A stretch of DNA of 15,338 nucleotides from an uncultured Gammaproteobacteria bacterium (lineage in GTDB: Bacteria; Pseudomonadota; Gammaproteobacteria; Acidiferrobacterales; CAJVXG01). A program made the translations under genes and the position numbers. Shown in pieces: positions 14,740-15,338 of this stretch. The first letter of the stretch is position 1; every line of letters begins with the position of its first letter. The notes beneath the pieces are model-generated. The model was not told the DNA's origin. It saw only the letters and a list, made by a program, of their open reading frames with translations, and ran no database searches. The DNA is taken from assembly GCA_913009215.1 (NCBI GenBank), contig CAJVXG010000015.1:1-15338 (forward strand), given 5' to 3'.

Positions 14740-15322
14740 CAGAGTCGGCACCATCGCTGGCGTTGACGAGGTAGGCAGAGGACCATTAGCGGGTGACGTA
14801 TTGGCGGCAGCTGTGGTGTTGCCTGACAGGCATGGCATAGCAGGTATTGTCGATTCAAAAAAAATATCACCGAAACGAAGATCTATGCTCTCAGGGTTGA
14901 TCAAGGAACATGCCGTTGCGTGGCAAACAGGCAGAGCCAGCGTCGAAGAAATAGATGAGATTAATATCTTGCAGGCCAGCTTGCTGGCAATGAAAAGAGC
15001 CGTGGAGCAACTTGGCTGCATACCGGATATGGTACTGGTGGATGGTAATAGGGCGCCGGAATTGGCATACCCTTGCGAACCCATTATAGGAGGCGATAAT
15101 AGCATCGAGGTCATTTCAGCGGCCTCGATTATTGCCAAGGTCGAGCGAGACAGGGAGATGGAGCAGCTTGACGATATTTACCCGGAGTACGGATTTCGTC
15201 GGCATAAGGGCTACCCGACGAAGCAACACCTTGAGGCCCTGAAAAAATACGGGCCATGCCCGATACACCGAAAGAGTTTTGCTCCGGTAAGGCGCATCCT
15301 GGTCCTTTCTGGAGCTATGTAG
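14729..15322 (+). CDS. rnhB: Ribonuclease HII
   Basis: Cleaves RNA in RNA:DNA hybrids and initiates removal of single ribonucleotides from DNA. The protein has 197 residues (E. coli 198) and is complete. The catalytic quartet is D13 and E14 in AGVDEVGRGPLAGDV, D105 in LVDGNRAPEL, and D123 in GGDNSIEVISAASIIAKV. The GRG motif is at 16-18, and the conserved Tyr near the 2'-OH is Y162 (HKGYPT). The start at 14729 lies 11 bases inside lpxB, preceded by an A-rich tract and no strong ribosome-binding site. In E. coli dnaE follows rnhB; here the window ends 16 bases after the stop (TTTATTAGGCATATAC), with nothing recognisable. Confidence 0.97.
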   Translation: MNSDRVGTIAGVDEVGRGPLAGDVLAAAVVLPDRHGIAGIVDSKKISPKRRSMLSGLIKEHAVAWQTGRASVEEIDEINILQASLLAMKRAVEQLGCIPDMVLVDGNRAPELAYPCEPIIGGDNSIEVISAASIIAKVERDREMEQLDDIYPEYGFRRHKGYPTKQHLEALKKYGPCPIHRKSFAPVRRILVLSGAM

Positions 15323-15338
15323 TTTATTAGGCATATAC

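Noticed and set aside
1..15338. A novel defence, mobile or secondary-metabolite system
   Set aside because: Every gene in the window belongs to a known housekeeping family in a conserved order. No transposase, integrase, attachment site, CRISPR-like array, tRNA or unknown gene was found.

Overview
The window is a complete, densely packed stretch of a gammaproteobacterial chromosome. It carries the classic essential cluster map <- / -> rpsB-tsf-pyrH-frr-uppS-cdsA-dxr-rseP-bamA-skp-lpxD-fabZ-lpxA-lpxB-rnhB, in the same gene order as Escherichia coli. The LPS and BamA genes show a Gram-negative (diderm) organism. Protein details (a divergent LpxA, a short LpxD, a long-tailed S2) and an apparently moderate base composition (judged by eye, not computed) place it outside Enterobacterales. 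I cannot name the genus.

Layout. Bases 1-41 lie downstream of map and may end in the start codon of a next minus-strand gene (glnD is the expected neighbour). map is on the minus strand at 42-809. Bases 810-1103 are the only sizeable non-coding stretch. They hold a good rpsB promoter, a structured rpsB leader and perhaps a divergent map promoter. From 1104 to 15322 everything is on the plus strand, with gaps of at most 89 bases and several overlaps (uppS/cdsA, cdsA/dxr, fabZ/lpxA, lpxB/rnhB). A hairpin followed by a T-run separates rpsB from tsf.

How the genes work together. rpsB, tsf, frr and map serve translation: small-subunit protein, elongation-factor recycling, ribosome recycling and N-terminal Met removal. 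pyrH makes UDP, which feeds UDP-sugars and nucleic acids. dxr (isoprenoid precursors) and uppS (C55 lipid carrier) supply the carrier for peptidoglycan and O-antigen. cdsA makes CDP-diacylglycerol for phospholipids. fabZ, lpxA, lpxD and lpxB make fatty acids and the lipid A disaccharide. bamA and skp assemble outer-membrane proteins, and rseP transmits envelope stress. rnhB removes RNA from DNA. The theme is coupled growth of ribosomes and envelope.

I found no mobile element, CRISPR array, tRNA, rRNA or novel defence system. The unusual points lie within known genes. S2 ends in a strictly periodic KKKxxx tail followed by an acidic end. LpxA has Leu at the hydrocarbon-ruler position and lacks the usual active-site Lys. 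LpxD appears to lack one beta-helix coil. BamA ends in Phe-Arg. The rpsB leader can fold so that the ribosome-binding site is flanked by pairing. A perfect TATAAT sits where it could produce a leaderless uppS transcript.
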